Source: Prostheceraeus crozeri (Eukaryota; Platyhelminthes; Polycladida; Euryleptidae). Taken from it: a stretch of 64,000 nucleotides of DNA. Where the stretch lies: assembly GCA_907163375.1 (NCBI GenBank), contig CAJQUW010003024.1, positions 1 through 64,000 of the forward strand. The letters run 5' to 3'. The translations under genes and the position numbers were made by a program. Shown in pieces: positions 1-10,201 of this stretch. Position 1 is the stretch's first letter. Each line of letters begins with the position of its first letter. The notes under the pieces were generated by a model. The model was not told where the DNA came from, ran no database searches, and was given only the letters and a program-made list of their open reading frames with translations.

Positions 1-2042
1 TATCAATCGCTTGTGCTAATGTTCCATTACAAGCCCACTTCTTCTGATAATTATCTAATAACTTGCATTATTTACCTAATTTGTAGTAATATTTGGTATG
101 TAAGCCCATGAAGTTGTTAAAGAACGCATTTCATTGTAACTCCACCAGGTCTAGCAATAATTCTCTCAAATTGTTCGACTCAAGTAGGCAATGATAACTG
201 TCGTATTAATGTCTTTTTAGACTGACATCGAAATACATGTAGACCTATGTTTGAGAGTTAATTTCTGGCCAAGCAGGATATGTGATAATGTTTTTTGACT
301 ACAATTCATTCCGGACTAGAATAATCTATTCATTAAAACTGTGCCCAGTTATCTGCACAAACTCTTGCTTTGCCAATAATATTGAACTGTTGTGGCCAAT
401 GGCCCACAGTAAAGCGATGGAAAATGAATGTCAGTGAAGTATTCGCAACTTCTAATGCAGTCAAATGTGCTACGTCGGAGAGGTAATGAGAAAAGGGAAG
501 GTATACAAAAATGTGCGTGAAATGATATATTCGGCTAATTTAGGGATGCCTATTCTAGAAAATTGAAGAAAGTTTGAAGACCATATGAAATTGTCTTGTT
601 GCAATTTTGTGAAATAGTACTTGGGCTTCTGTTGTATTGCTGATTCAGTCGTATGCTTCATTTTTGCAATCGAGATTGTCCGACCAGAGATATTTTCGAT
701 GTAAATATTTGTTTTTATTAAGATTGTTTTATTTCTAAGCTTTATATGCATACTTGTTTTGACAGTAAATATATATCTTGCTATTTCCGCTCGCAATAAG
801 ATTAGAACGAGCATAATGTTAGCTATTATATGCTCCTCCGAAAGTTTGTGCGTTCATTTTAACATTTTCATTTTGAATACAGATGGAGAACGTCCGTTGC
901 ACAGACTGCTTTGAATCTAACCCATCTGGAAGAATATTTTTTATATACATATATTTCATTTTTTGGTAATGGAGATTGCCCGATCAAACAACTTTTGTTG
1001 TAAATATTTGTTTTGTATCACTACGCTTACAATGCTTCGTTTTCTGTCAACAAATATCACATGCTTCATTATGTTTTGAATATGCAGGTATCGAAGATTT
1101 CTTATTTCATTTTTCGTCATGATGCGTCACTATATGAAATGAATTTAGTCGCAATTAGTGGAATGGTAGTGTAAATTGCAATTATTTTTGTACAATGTCT
1201 TGTAATTGAATTTTTGAGGGTCTTCTCTTGCCGAAATACCATCTATCTCATCATATTAGTGAATAAAGGGTTTATGAATGTTTGTGAAAGTCTGTCAAGT
1301 TTGCCTCCAGCCGTACGAACCCAGATTCAGTGACGTTTGATAATTGCTGCATTACCTTGTTTCTTTAGCTCAATAGATGATATACATTCTACATGTATAA
1401 ACTATATCTAATCATTCATTTCTAATTCTCTCGATATCAGAGGTGCGGCGCTTATTAAAAATTTGACCTCTCAGCTGCGACGCTCATCAGAGAGGTGCGT
1501 CGTTTATTAGAGGAAATACGTTGTTCGATAAGTTAGAATCAGGCGTGCAGTTTATCGATTAAATTTCAATCTCGATAAATACCACACCGCAAAGGAAATT
1601 GCAAAAATCCATAATCTGAAAATACATGAACGGGATGGGACCTCTTAGTAGCCACAACCAAGACCGACAGCATTTAGTAGCCGTGGCTCTATGCAGTCTT
1701 TTATCATTGCTATTGTTGTATTATGTTGTCATTCTACTACTCCTATTTGTGAACGATCATTAGTAAACATGATTTGTGCAATTTATACCGGATTTGATTA
1801 GACTCTGAAAGACCTAAAGTTTTGCATATTTTTTCTATGTGAGGACTGCCCACATTCTTGACAGTAGCCTTCAAGTGTTTTGAGAAATCTTGCAATTGAA
1901 ATTGATAGAGAAATTATTCTCTACTTGTAGTACCTGCACATTCTGCATCATTTGTACATGAATGAATTTCTCATATTCAATAATTTGATACAACAGAGCT
2001 CTCTTATTCAAAGGATTAATAGAATTGTTTTCGTTTTTGCAG
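1..2042. other. No gene supported; probably intron or 5' flank of the host gene
   Basis: AT-rich sequence with no long frame on either strand and no recognisable element ends. It lies directly upstream of a well-formed acceptor (AG at 2041-2042), so at least part of it should be an intron of the host gene. A possible acceptor near 882, before an ATG, has no matching donor, so I do not call an exon there. Earlier exons are either not recognised or lie to the left of the window. Confidence 0.5.
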
Positions 2043-3901
2043 ATGTTCCAAAGAAAGAATCTGCGACTCAGTGTTCTCTGCCTCCTCCGCCCAGACCCGT
2101 GGTTCCTAGTAAGTTCTAACTGAACATCCAATTAATAAATTCGTTATGAAAATTTTGCCGTGGAATAACGCAGTTCCCGTGAGATTCTTTACATCTTCTT
2201 TAGTTAAATAATTAAAGCTCAGACAGAACAACAGAAAGAAACAGAGTTGTTGTGGTCTCAATGAAAGGACACTAAGAAGTTGTTCATTCATGTTATCGAG
2301 AACAAATGATATCGACGACTGAATTTACACATTTAGATTTCATTGTTGGCTTAATTATGATGGATAATCAGGTCAATTATGTTTCAATTTTTGTTTCAAA
2401 GCACCGGCAGTATATTTATTTTCACATCTTATACATTGATGCAAACAGATATTAGAAAAGTAGCAACACGTTCATGGTTTTGCTTACTTGAAAATAGACA
2501 AATTTGCAGATTTGTTGAGAATGTTAATTTAAAACCTCGAAAATGAGCCTCTTTCGCATCTTGATCTCCTTGAGTGTCTACACAACCGAATTCTATGCAT
2601 GGTCTTTTTTTAATTTTGCGAAATAATTCGGCATAAGCAAAATCAGCTAGATTAAAGGGAACCCTTTCGGATGGTCAATGGCCATCATAGTCATACCTCA
2701 AGGAAATTTGGAGTCCCTGCAACAGGGACTTCGCTTTTCAAAGAAATAAGTTGCCTTTCCTTATTTGGAAATTGATGAACAGAACATTATTTGTCCGCTT
2801 TGCAGTGATTGAAAAACTTATGTTCCGTTTGAATTTTTCGTGAAAAGAGTAATTATCAAGATTTTCAATTAAATGAATTTTGAAGCTTCGAAAATGAACC
2901 TCTTGAGTCTTCTATTCCTTCATAGGAATTTATAAGTAATTTCGTTAAATAGACTGATGTTATTGATATTGCATTCTAATGCATTTTAAAGATTTTCTTA
3001 ATACGAGACGATTAAAAATGCGAAAAAATATAAAAAATTATAAATACGAGCAAATTATCTAATTAGGACGATAGATCTGCAAATATCAAATTTCCAAAAC
3101 GCCGATCATTGAAATGTTGATCAAAACCTTCAATTTGCAAACTTCTTCACATTGCCTTTCTAGATTGAATTTCTAAACTTAGTTCGTGTTTAAAAAACAT
3201 TCTATACAGAGTCGTCCTTCATGGGAAAGGAACATCAACGAAATGAATTTTTATCAAATTATTTTTGATATTTTAAAGACTTCTGTCATTTCATTTTCCT
3301 AATCTGACGACAGCTGCGGAGAATGGCTGAAATAAATCTAAAATATCAAATTTGTTTCAAATCTTTCCAAAACATCGCTTGTTATTTTATAATTGAATTT
3401 TATTTTTGAGAATTTTATAAAAATGTTGTCAAATTCAAACAACTTTGTGAAAATTAAAAAACTTTTTTCTTCTAATGTTTCCATGAACAGAACCTTCAAC
3501 TGAATTATTCCAAACAAATTCTTGGCGTCAAATTCATTCATTTTCTCTTCTTTGCAGTTCAGTTCTATCTGTCTGACTGGACGCTTACATTGGGACACGG
3601 ATTCCACGTCCTCCACCTCCGGAGACCGCCAACTGTCGGAGAACTGCGGAATGTTCTCCAAGAAAAGTTGAAGAAACCTCCGCAGCAGTGGAAGATGTAT
3701 CGATGGACATCGGTCTCCGAAGATGGAGAAAAACTGTTCGAAGTGGCGGAGAAGGATAGAGGACACTTCTCCTTCTTCACAACCGCAGAGGGACAGGAGA
3801 AGGATTGGAAGGATCGCAAACAGGAATTCCTTGAAGACGACGACGAAGTCTTTATAATTCCTGAAAATCGCTGTCCGTTCCTCTACATCCATCCTCGCTA
3901 A
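2043..3901 (+). CDS. Last two exons of a host gene: proline-rich linker and C-terminal domain of unknown function
   Basis: Two exons fit together. The first is 2043-2108 (66 nt, preceded by TTTTTGCAG, followed by GTAAGT). The second is 3558-3901 (preceded by CTTTGCAG, ending in TAA at 3899-3901). Both introns are phase 1, and the joined frame is open for about 136 codons. The first exon encodes a PKKES stretch followed by the proline-rich run LPPPPRPVVP. The second opens with IQFYLSDWTLTLGHGF, continues through PPTVGELRNVLQEKLKK and a glutamate/aspartate-rich part (EFLEDDDEVF), and ends in CPFLYIHPR. The alternation of short hydrophobic strands and one amphipathic helix (VGELRNVLQEKL) would suit a ubiquitin-like beta-grasp fold, but that is inference. 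The gene is truncated by the window edge or by unrecognised 5' exons. Base composition is richer in GC than its flanks, as expected of coding DNA. I do not recognise the family. Confidence 0.72.
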
Positions 3902-3955
3902 GAACTCAATGACTTCAAATTCATTTTCATATTTGACATTTTCTGATAAATTTTC

Positions 3956-4002
3956 AATAAAAATCACTTTTGGTTTCTTTTCGTTTTTAATTTGCAAATA
4001 AA
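3956..4002 (+). terminator. Polyadenylation signals of the host gene
   Basis: Two canonical AATAAA hexamers lie at 3956-3961 and 3997-4002, 55 and 96 bases after the stop codon. This is the usual place for 3' end formation of a short 3' UTR and supports the strand and the end of the gene. From here to 4480 nothing else is seen. Confidence 0.6.
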
Positions 4003-4518
4003 ATGACCTTCGAGAATATTCCTGAATGAAAAGATGAAGAAATTATTTTCCATTTACTTTCCGTTCATTTCTTTCCATTCAATTGTCCATCACATAAATT
4101 GATGAGAAAAGACTTCTTCTGTTCTTCAAATTTGATCATTTTCCATCACAGCCTCAACTTCACAAACAAACCTTTCACAAAGTGCATTCACAGTGAAAAC
4201 ACGCAGGTGGAATGATATCAAACTGCCAGATTTTGATTATCAATGAAAATTTCAAATTCAAAATGAAATTCATAGCGCACAGCACGTCAGGGTATGAAAG
4301 TATTTCGTGTCATTATAAGGAGCATAGACATCTAATAGAATCTATAGAAATCTATGTCTTCTGATGCAAAGTGGCAATGCCGGATAAAATGTTAAATGAG
4401 TAGAAGTTCCGTAGACTCGAAAGTAATTGATGATTTCAAATACCTCGCCTAATCAAAAGAATTGATGCATCATATCATTTTACGCTGTACGACCAAAAAA
4501 TTAAAAGATTGAAAAACA

Positions 4519-4575
4519 CTTGATTCATTGTCGATCGATTTCATATCGTTTATTGATACATCATCATGGCATCAA
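4519..4575 (-). ncRNA. Hammerhead-ribozyme-like motif of PLE-1 (left arm)
   Basis: The same motif as in the right arm, on the minus strand. Stem II and its loop are kept, and the second core block is the canonical GAAA followed by TCGATC. The first core block reads ATGATGA in place of CTGATGA, a change at an invariant cytosine, so this arm is probably inactive. Each arm therefore keeps one of the two core blocks intact. Confidence 0.6.
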
Positions 4576-4693
4576 TTCAAATCAGCAAAATGAGGTTTAT
4601 ATACAAATTAAAATGATCAAGTAAACACAGTTAAGAACAGCTAAAATGAAATTTACAATAGAATGGAATGGAGAGGTATTTGCGCATTTACAA

Positions 4694-5092
4694 TTACCTG
4701 TGTAGTATGAAGATATGCAACGGAACAGAAGAATCGCATTCGTTCAATAAATTATCAGTTTCATGCATTTTAATCAATATAGATTCAGCTATGCGAGTGT
4801 GTTTAGTACGGCAGACAATAGAAAATTCATTGGCTGCCGCTTTATGAATGTGCTTTGTAATTTCAGAATCTTGCGGTCTGCCTTTGATATGCTCATCAAT
4901 ACAAGTAATCAGGTGCCTACGAGTCTCACCAAGGTATGAGTAGCAACTGTCGCATTGCCCACATTTGAATTTGTAAACTAAATTAGAGATGAGACTCGTA
5001 GGCACCGGATCTTTGTTGGGAAAGATACGGTTAACGACATGAACACTTTTCAATGTCTCCTTTCTTTTTCTTTCACGTAAGGCAGCTTCCAA
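4694..5092 (-). CDS. PLE-1 GIY-YIG endonuclease domain
   Basis: The frame contains LVYKFKCGQCDSCYSYLGET, the signature of the PLE-type GIY-YIG domain: a Cys-x2-Cys pair just before the second strand and a YLGET block in place of YIG. The sequence TRRHLITCIDEH follows, equivalent to the R..EH helix, though the usual catalytic Arg position reads C here. Later residues (KHIHKAAANEFSI, then RIAESILIK) match the helical end of the domain, where a glutamate binds the metal. The domain nicks target DNA to prime reverse transcription. It lies downstream of the RT piece on the same strand. Confidence 0.82.
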   Translation of the reverse strand: MEAALRERKRKETLKSVHVVNRIFPNKDPVPTSLISNLVYKFKCGQCDSCYSYLGETRRHLITCIDEHIKGRPQDSEITKHIHKAAANEFSIVCRTKHTRIAESILIKMHETDNLLNECDSSVPLHIFILHR

Positions 5093-5280
5093 AAGGTGTA
5101 AGAAATATTCAAATTCGAATTTTGACCAGAGTTTTGCGAAATAGCATTGTCAACTTTTAATTTGTTTGATCTTGTTGATGAAATTTTGATTGCAGTCATT
5201 TTGCATAAATATCGACAGAATTTTTTCGAATGATTTTTCATAAAAATGATTATTACTACAAAGATGCTTGGCACGATAAA

Positions 5281-5787
5281 TCAAAGCCCTGATGGCAGCA
5301 GTTTTGTACCTGAACGGGGAGAAAGCCTCCTTCGGTGTATAGACACCTGTGTTAGTCGACTTACTGCCCACTCAGTTCCAAAACCATCATCAAGCTTGTG
5401 CACAACAACATCTAAAAAGCTTGGTTTTTTATCAATCTCAGTGTCCATTGTGAACTGAATATTCTTGTGATGAGTATTTAGATATTTCAAAAAGTTAGAA
5501 GCTTCATCTTCATTTTTGAAGATGGCAAAAACATCATCAACGTAACGGCGGTAGTACAAAGGAGCACGATCACATTTGCTCTCTATCATATTCATGGCAA
5601 ACATGGCAAGAGTAGGAGCCAATTTTGAGGCCATAGCGACTCCATCATGTTGAGTGTACAACTTTCCGTTAAATTGAAACAGAACATCTTTGCAGGCTAG
5701 ATTCAATAATGTTTCCAAGGTGATGCGGCTGATAGGAAAATTGCCGAAGTCAATCAAACCACTAATATGGTCTATCGTGTCTCTCAA
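5281..5787 (-). CDS. PLE-1 reverse transcriptase, C-terminal palm/thumb part
   Basis: The frame reads YTQHDGVAMASKLAPTLAMF (the conserved QxDGxAMGSPLaP motif of PLE reverse transcriptases) and then APLYYRRYVDDVFAIF, where YVDD is the catalytic aspartate pair. It continues with NIQFTMDTEIDKKPSFLDV, the PLE thumb motif (FLDv). The fingers domain is absent, so this is a 5'-truncated copy, as is usual for target-primed insertion. The enzyme would copy the element RNA onto a nicked chromosomal end. The family call is strong; the fragment is unlikely to be functional alone. Confidence 0.85.
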   Translation of the reverse strand: MRDTIDHISGLIDFGNFPISRITLETLLNLACKDVLFQFNGKLYTQHDGVAMASKLAPTLAMFAMNMIESKCDRAPLYYRRYVDDVFAIFKNEDEASNFLKYLNTHHKNIQFTMDTEIDKKPSFLDVVVHKLDDGFGTEWAVSRLTQVSIHRRRLSPRSGTKLLPSGL

Positions 5788-6126
5788 AGGGACGTTAGTG
5801 ACAGCAAGAGCTTGCGGTTGAATTTTTTTGGAAATTTTGGAATTTTTTTTGGTTGAAAACTCTGGTCAAAATTCGAGTTTGAATATTTCTTACACCTTTT
5901 GGAAGCTGCCTTACGTGAAAGAAAAAGAAAAGGAGACATTGATGAAAACTTCATGTCGTCAACCGTGTCCTACCAGAAAACCACAAAGTACTACAGAGAG
6001 GTAATTGTAAATGCGCAATAACTTCTCCATTCCATTCCATTCTATTGTAAATTTCATTTCAGCTGTTCTTAACTGTGTTTGCTTGATCATTTTAATTTGT
6101 ATGTAAACCTCATTTTGCTGATTTGA

Positions 6127-6184
6127 CTTGATGCCCTGATGATGTATCAATAAACGATACGAATTCGATCGACAATGAATCAAG
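6127..6184 (+). ncRNA. Hammerhead-ribozyme-like motif of PLE-1 (right inverted arm)
   Basis: The sequence contains CTGATGA, then a stem II hairpin with arms GTATC and GATAC around a 7-nt loop, then GAA, then a short palindromic stem III (TTCGATC, ending before GAC). The outer strands CTTGAT and ATCAAG are exact complements and form stem I. This is the type I hammerhead layout with a minimal stem III that has been described for PLEs. The base after GAA is T rather than A, so this copy may be weakened. Confidence 0.65.
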
Positions 6185-6231
6185 TGTTTTTCAATCTTTT
6201 AATTTTTGGTCATACAGCGTACAATGCACTG

Positions 6232-7141
6232 ATCATTGTAACAAAAATAACCTAATCATGGCTCAAGCAGTTAATAAGCCAATTCACTATTTGTATTCGT
6301 ATTCGGCAATTATTTTATTCGCATTTAATTGTGATTTCCATTTTATTTTTTTCTTTATTGAACCGTCAAATTACAATACTAGCTAGATTAAATCTTGAGT
6401 TCTGTTGAACTAATATTGCAATCAAAAGACCTGGAGATGACATGAAGTATCCAAATGAATCGTGTGTTTCAAAATTAAGAGCTACTCGTGATTAATGTAT
6501 TCTGCTAAGAGTCAATATATGTTGTTAAATATTTGTTACCTTGGCTTCTGTAACAGAAGAAGCGGATTGTTCCGCCCATTCGCATGAAAGAAGCAACACG
6601 CTGGCGATACAATTGCTTTTTTTATCGAATTTCTGCAATAAGTCGTTTAAACTCCAATTACTCGGATCGTCTCGAGGTCCTGCGACGGTACGGAACGTAG
6701 GATATTGTCGTAATTACATTGCATTTTGACAATCTTTACCAAGCTTCTGTGGGAAACACAAAATCTGGCACGAGCGAATCATAGTTAATTTTTGTCGTTG
6801 CCGACGTTTCGGACTTAGTCCTTTGTCAAGGCAATTCGGACGCTGTATTGTATGAGATATTCAATTGGCGTGCAGTCTCAGAGAAATCCCCACGTCGCAC
6901 GAAAGCAGAAGCGATCCACTGTCTGTCAATTATCACGTGCGTGACATCTTTAAGTGAAAAGCTGATATCATTCAGACAGTCATCACATTTGTAGTTGCGT
7001 TTATTGCGTTGAACTTAGTTTATAGCTCTTGATTTGACAAAGTTTTGACTGCTTTGTGAGAAATGATCGCATAGCCTAAACTCGAAATGAGATATTTTAT
7101 AAAGGAGGAAATTGATGAGTTAAGCTGAGAGCTGAGACTCA
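6232..7141. other. No gene; holds a PLE-type hammerhead remnant near 6.8 kb
   Basis: No convincing coding frame. The only recognised piece is the hammerhead-like remnant at 6796-6833, listed separately. Confidence 0.5.
6796..6833 (-). ncRNA. Hammerhead-like remnant of another PLE
   Basis: Read on the minus strand: CCTTGACAAAGGACT, AAGTCC, GAAACGTC, GGCAAC. This gives a stem II (GGACT with AGTCC), the GAAA core, and a tiny palindromic stem III (ACGT) before the expected cleavage site after C. The outer bases TTGCC and GGCAA pair as stem I. The CTGATGA block is diverged (CTTGACAA), as in many PLE copies. No PLE protein remains next to it. Confidence 0.5.
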
Positions 7142-7425
7142 CACTGTAAACTGTAGGGCACTAACTTAGGCACGAAGCCGAAATTTCGTGCCAGTTAGCG
7201 CCTATCTAGTGCCTTTCTAGTGCCTCGAGGCACCAGTAGGCGCCACTAGGCACCAATAGGCACCAAACTAAATGTTTGTCTATCCAATGAAATCGAAGGA
7301 AAAATCAATGGGCACGAACTCGGCAATATGAACGTCGTGCCTACTCGTGCCTTGTGTTGGTTAGAATTGATGCCTAAATTTCGTGTCTAATTCGAGCGAA
7401 ATTTTGTGCCCTAGAGTTTACAGTG
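7142..7425. mobile_element. 284-bp miniature TIR element (CACTGTAAA ends)
   Basis: The ends are inverted repeats of 20 bp with one mismatch: CACTGTAAACTGTAGGGCAC on the left and, read inward from the right, CACTGTAAACTCTAGGGCAC. The interior is itself rich in short palindromes built on GTGCC and GGCAC (7196-7262) and could fold into a long hairpin. The first bases are the same CACTGTAAA shared by several other elements of the window. A TA duplication is not preserved at this copy. There is no coding capacity, so it must be non-autonomous. Confidence 0.75.
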
Positions 7426-7983
7426 GCAGCCAATCATCCAATCAAACGGCAAGATTGTAGTTTGCGTCGTCGATTTCAAACGTCAATCAAAACTATGCTG
7501 CGACTAACTCGACGTAGTCTGAACAGTCCTGAGACATGCTTGAGACCCACTAACTTCATCCGTTGTCGTTTGTGCGGGGCGGCCAAGGGTGGGCGGCTGA
7601 CCACGTTTGCTGAGAGATAGTGTGAACGGTCCTGAGGCAAGCTTATCTCAAGCGTCTGAGAGAAGCCTGTGAGACAAACTCCACGATCCTTGTCTCAAGT
7701 ATGAACAACCCGGAGACCTTCAACTGAGACAACGACCATTGTTTGAGCAAAAGTTGTATACATGTGCTTCAACTTTACTGAGAATTCCTTGTTGTCATTC
7801 AACTGGATTATGTATTCGGCGCTCATTCATTTCATATACATGTATACACGGAATAGTATTTTGTGTTCATGTGTTTGTCTTGGTTGCACAAGTCAATTCA
7901 GCTCAGTCTGAGTTAGTGATTCATTTGATGATATTTGCGAAATCCATGATACTTCTAAATATTTATGTTTTGCTTCTTTTTTT
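7426..7983. other. No feature recognised
   Basis: A 127-codon frame on the plus strand runs from 7739 into the left arm of the next PLE. It has no family resemblance and is not supported as a gene. Nothing else is seen. Confidence 0.4.
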
Positions 7984-8064
7984 CAAGTTTTGTTTCACAA
8001 AATTAAAACTGCCCTCCCTTTCTTTTTACGCCGAAGTTATATTTATTGATTTAAAAGAAATACG

Positions 8065-8111
8065 GATGAGACGGGTCGACCGGTTTCTGCACTCAGTGCC
8101 TTTCTCAAGAC
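8065..8111 (-). ncRNA. Hammerhead-like motif of PLE-2, left arm
   Basis: On the minus strand: TCTTGAGAAAG, then GCAC-TGA-GTGC as a perfect stem II, then GAAACCGGTC with a palindromic stem III (ACCGGT), then GACCCGTCTC. GAGA and TCTC pair as the outer stem I. The first core block is diverged from CTGATGA. The identical motif is present inverted in the right arm. Confidence 0.5.
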
Positions 8112-8170
8112 CCAACACTTAAAAACTTGCAATGGATCATGCATTACATTTAATACAAAGACATGATCAC

Positions 8171-8500
8171 TCACATCAGTTCATCTTTCCGATTGATTTT
8201 AGGCTTCAATTTGCGTATCAATTCACTCTCAGCTAACAGAGTTTTTATTGGATTATTCTGAATATCTATGAATGACAAAGTGAAGGCATCTATGGAAGAA
8301 GTATTGGTGTGGTCAAAGTGTACCGAAGACATATGAACCGATAGAGCACTTTTACTATCTCTATTGTCAATGCTACGACAATGTTCTTGGAAACGATATC
8401 TAAAAGGACGGTTCGTAGAACCTATGTAGAAGTCACCACACAAAGAACACGTGAATTTATAAACAACATACCGTTTCTCACAAGCATGATCATTATTTAA
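8171..8500 (-). CDS. PLE-2 GIY-YIG endonuclease fragment
   Basis: Reading on the minus strand from about 8500, the frame gives RYVVYKFTCSLCGDFYIGST, then NRPFRYRFQEH. YVVYKF is the GIY equivalent, C..C the PLE-specific cysteine pair, and DFYIGST the YIG block, followed by the R...R..EH helix with the catalytic arginine. It ends with LLAESELIRKLKPKINRKDELM, the usual C-terminus (a metal-binding glutamate, then L..KP.LN). The fragment therefore includes almost the whole domain. The RT part is missing by 5' truncation. Confidence 0.85.
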   Translation of the reverse strand, partial: LNNDHACEKRYVVYKFTCSLCGDFYIGSTNRPFRYRFQEHCRSIDNRDSKSALSVHMSSVHFDHTNTSSIDAFTLSFIDIQNNPIKTLLAESELIRKLKPKINRKDELM

Positions 8501-8923
8501 AGATTCGCAGATTTTACAGCTTTAGTATTATAGCATTAGTAGAAGAATTAAGAGAATTGAACTTATTGGAAGTGCTTCGTATTTGTTTTCCAGGTTTTTG
8601 AACTATTCTAAAGGGAACGTCATATTTTTCACTAACTTATTTAGTTTTCTGTGTGTAGTGTCATTTATAAAATCCAGTTGTAGGATGCTATTTGTATTAT
8701 TTTCGTCCCTGCTATGTTGCTTAGATGCCTTCACTCTTCCATAGATGCCTTCACTTTGTCATTCATAGATATTCAGAATAATCCAATAAAAACTCGGTTA
8801 GCTGGGAGTGAATTGATACGCAAATTGAAGCCTAAAATCAATCGGAAAGATGAACTGATGTGAGTGATCATGTCTTCGTATTTAAATGTAATGCATAATC
8901 CATTGCAAGTTTTTAAGTGTTGG

Positions 8924-8970
8924 GTCTTGAGAAAGGCACTGAGTGCAGAAACCGGTCGACCCGTCTCATC
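8924..8970 (+). ncRNA. Hammerhead-like motif of PLE-2, right arm
   Basis: Mirror copy of the left-arm motif with the same stem II, GAAA block and ACCGGT palindrome. With one motif in each arm pointing outward, a transcript through the element would carry one sense and one antisense copy. Confidence 0.5.
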
Positions 8971-9055
8971 TGTATTTCTTTTAAATCAATAAATATAACT
9001 TCGGCGTAAAAAGAAAGGGAGAGCAGTCTTATTTTTGTGAAACAAAACTTGAAAT

Positions 9056-10201
9056 GAAGAACCTCCCGTGTGCCACCATCAATTTTATTTATGTTTTGTT
9101 TCTTTTAAAAATCTGAATTTACGATGAATCAGATAGAAACATGATGAGCAATGTACAGACTACTTTGACTTGATTGATGAAATTAGTTATAGAGCATGGT
9201 CAGCTTCATCATGGTGCTCATGTTTTTTTACTGCCAAAATCGGGACCCTAAATTATCACTAGTAGAGAGAACATGAAAAACAACTGACTTGCACATAGCC
9301 TACATGTACATGTTCGTAAAGATAGGTAGTATATCAACTTAATGTCAATGCGTCGAATCGCGACCCGCATAAAATTACTATGGTAACAAGAACGAATCTT
9401 TTCCTTAGGATTTCGTCGGCTTAGTTCATTCCCACGGTGCATGCCGAATGAGACCATGTGTTGTCAATTGAGTTTTTCAAGAATGAAAGCGATGGTTTTG
9501 CGCTTGATAAATTTCATAAACGTTTGTGAAGATTTTTTTGCTGTGTGTTCTATAGTTTACGAGCATAGACAAGCATTTCAGAAGTTTTTGTTGTTTGATT
9601 TTATTTTCAATGCATGGTAACAGGTCCATGCCCAGTAGGCTCGAGGATTCCATGTTGACGAAAAGGACCAATATATAGGTGATTTAAGTTCAAAGGAAAT
9701 CAATTAATTGAAAAATTTCAAAATTATTCATTATATATAAGTAACAATTAGTGATGCAAATGGAAAATTTTCCGGAAAACTTTCCAATTTTTTTCAAAAT
9801 TTTCTGGAAAAATTTTGAAATTTATTTTTCGGTGAAAGATTATGTAATATCCCGAAAACTTCTCTATCATCCATAGAGTAGGTATATTAGGTAGAGTAAC
9901 TCCGCATTTATCAAATTTCCAATGTGTATACACTTTCGATTTTATTAAATGAACTCAAGGGAGATACAGGTGGTATTTTTGCCAAATGTGAGATATGCAA
10001 ATCTTTGCAGTTTTGCAGAAATTACAACGAAATTGAGTGATCATGATTGTAATGTAGAAGGAATGATGGTATCTCACAGATTCTCAGTGTCATGACAGCC
10101 TTGGAGAGTTAATGTTTGCGAACTTATCAATTCGATGGGTTCTTATGACTTTCATGCTCATCTCAAGAGTATTTTCTTAGGCGTGATCATATCACAGGCA
10201 A
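9056..10201. other. No gene recognised
   Basis: AT-rich, with short frames only. Around 9755-9835 there is a run of GGAAAATTTT-like purine/pyrimidine repeats that looks like low-complexity decay. Nothing can be assigned to a family. Confidence 0.4.

Larger units (their letters stand above)
4481..6231 (-). mobile_element. Penelope-like element PLE-1, 5'-truncated, with an inverted copy of its 3' end
   Basis: On the minus strand a Penelope-type reverse transcriptase part (5787-5281) is followed by a GIY-YIG endonuclease part (5092-4694) and a 3' tail to 4481. The tail and the region between the two domains occur again inverted at about 5855-6231, without the endonuclease body. The unit therefore starts and ends with mirror copies of the same border (TACGCTGTAC at 4481, and its complement at 6231). 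Inverted or tandem terminal copies with 5' truncation are characteristic of PLEs. The element is old and not coding-competent as a whole. PLEs are an established family of retroelements that pair a telomerase-like RT with GIY-YIG. Confidence 0.85.
7984..9055 (-). mobile_element. Penelope-like element PLE-2 in foldback form
   Basis: Two arms of about 300 bp are near-perfect inverted copies (about 7984-8280 and 8755-9055) around a spacer of about 470 bp. The arms include the border sequence TACGCCGAAGTTAT and a hammerhead-like motif. The left arm runs into a GIY-YIG frame on the minus strand, so the element is the 3' end of a PLE joined to an inverted copy of its own tail, the same design as PLE-1 but from a different family (different ribozyme, different endonuclease). 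Confidence 0.82.

Noticed and set aside
3338-3997. A 219-codon minus-strand frame over the host exon
   Set aside because: It is the antisense shadow of the exon at 3558-3901, which has splice sites, codon phase continuity and polyadenylation signals on the plus strand.
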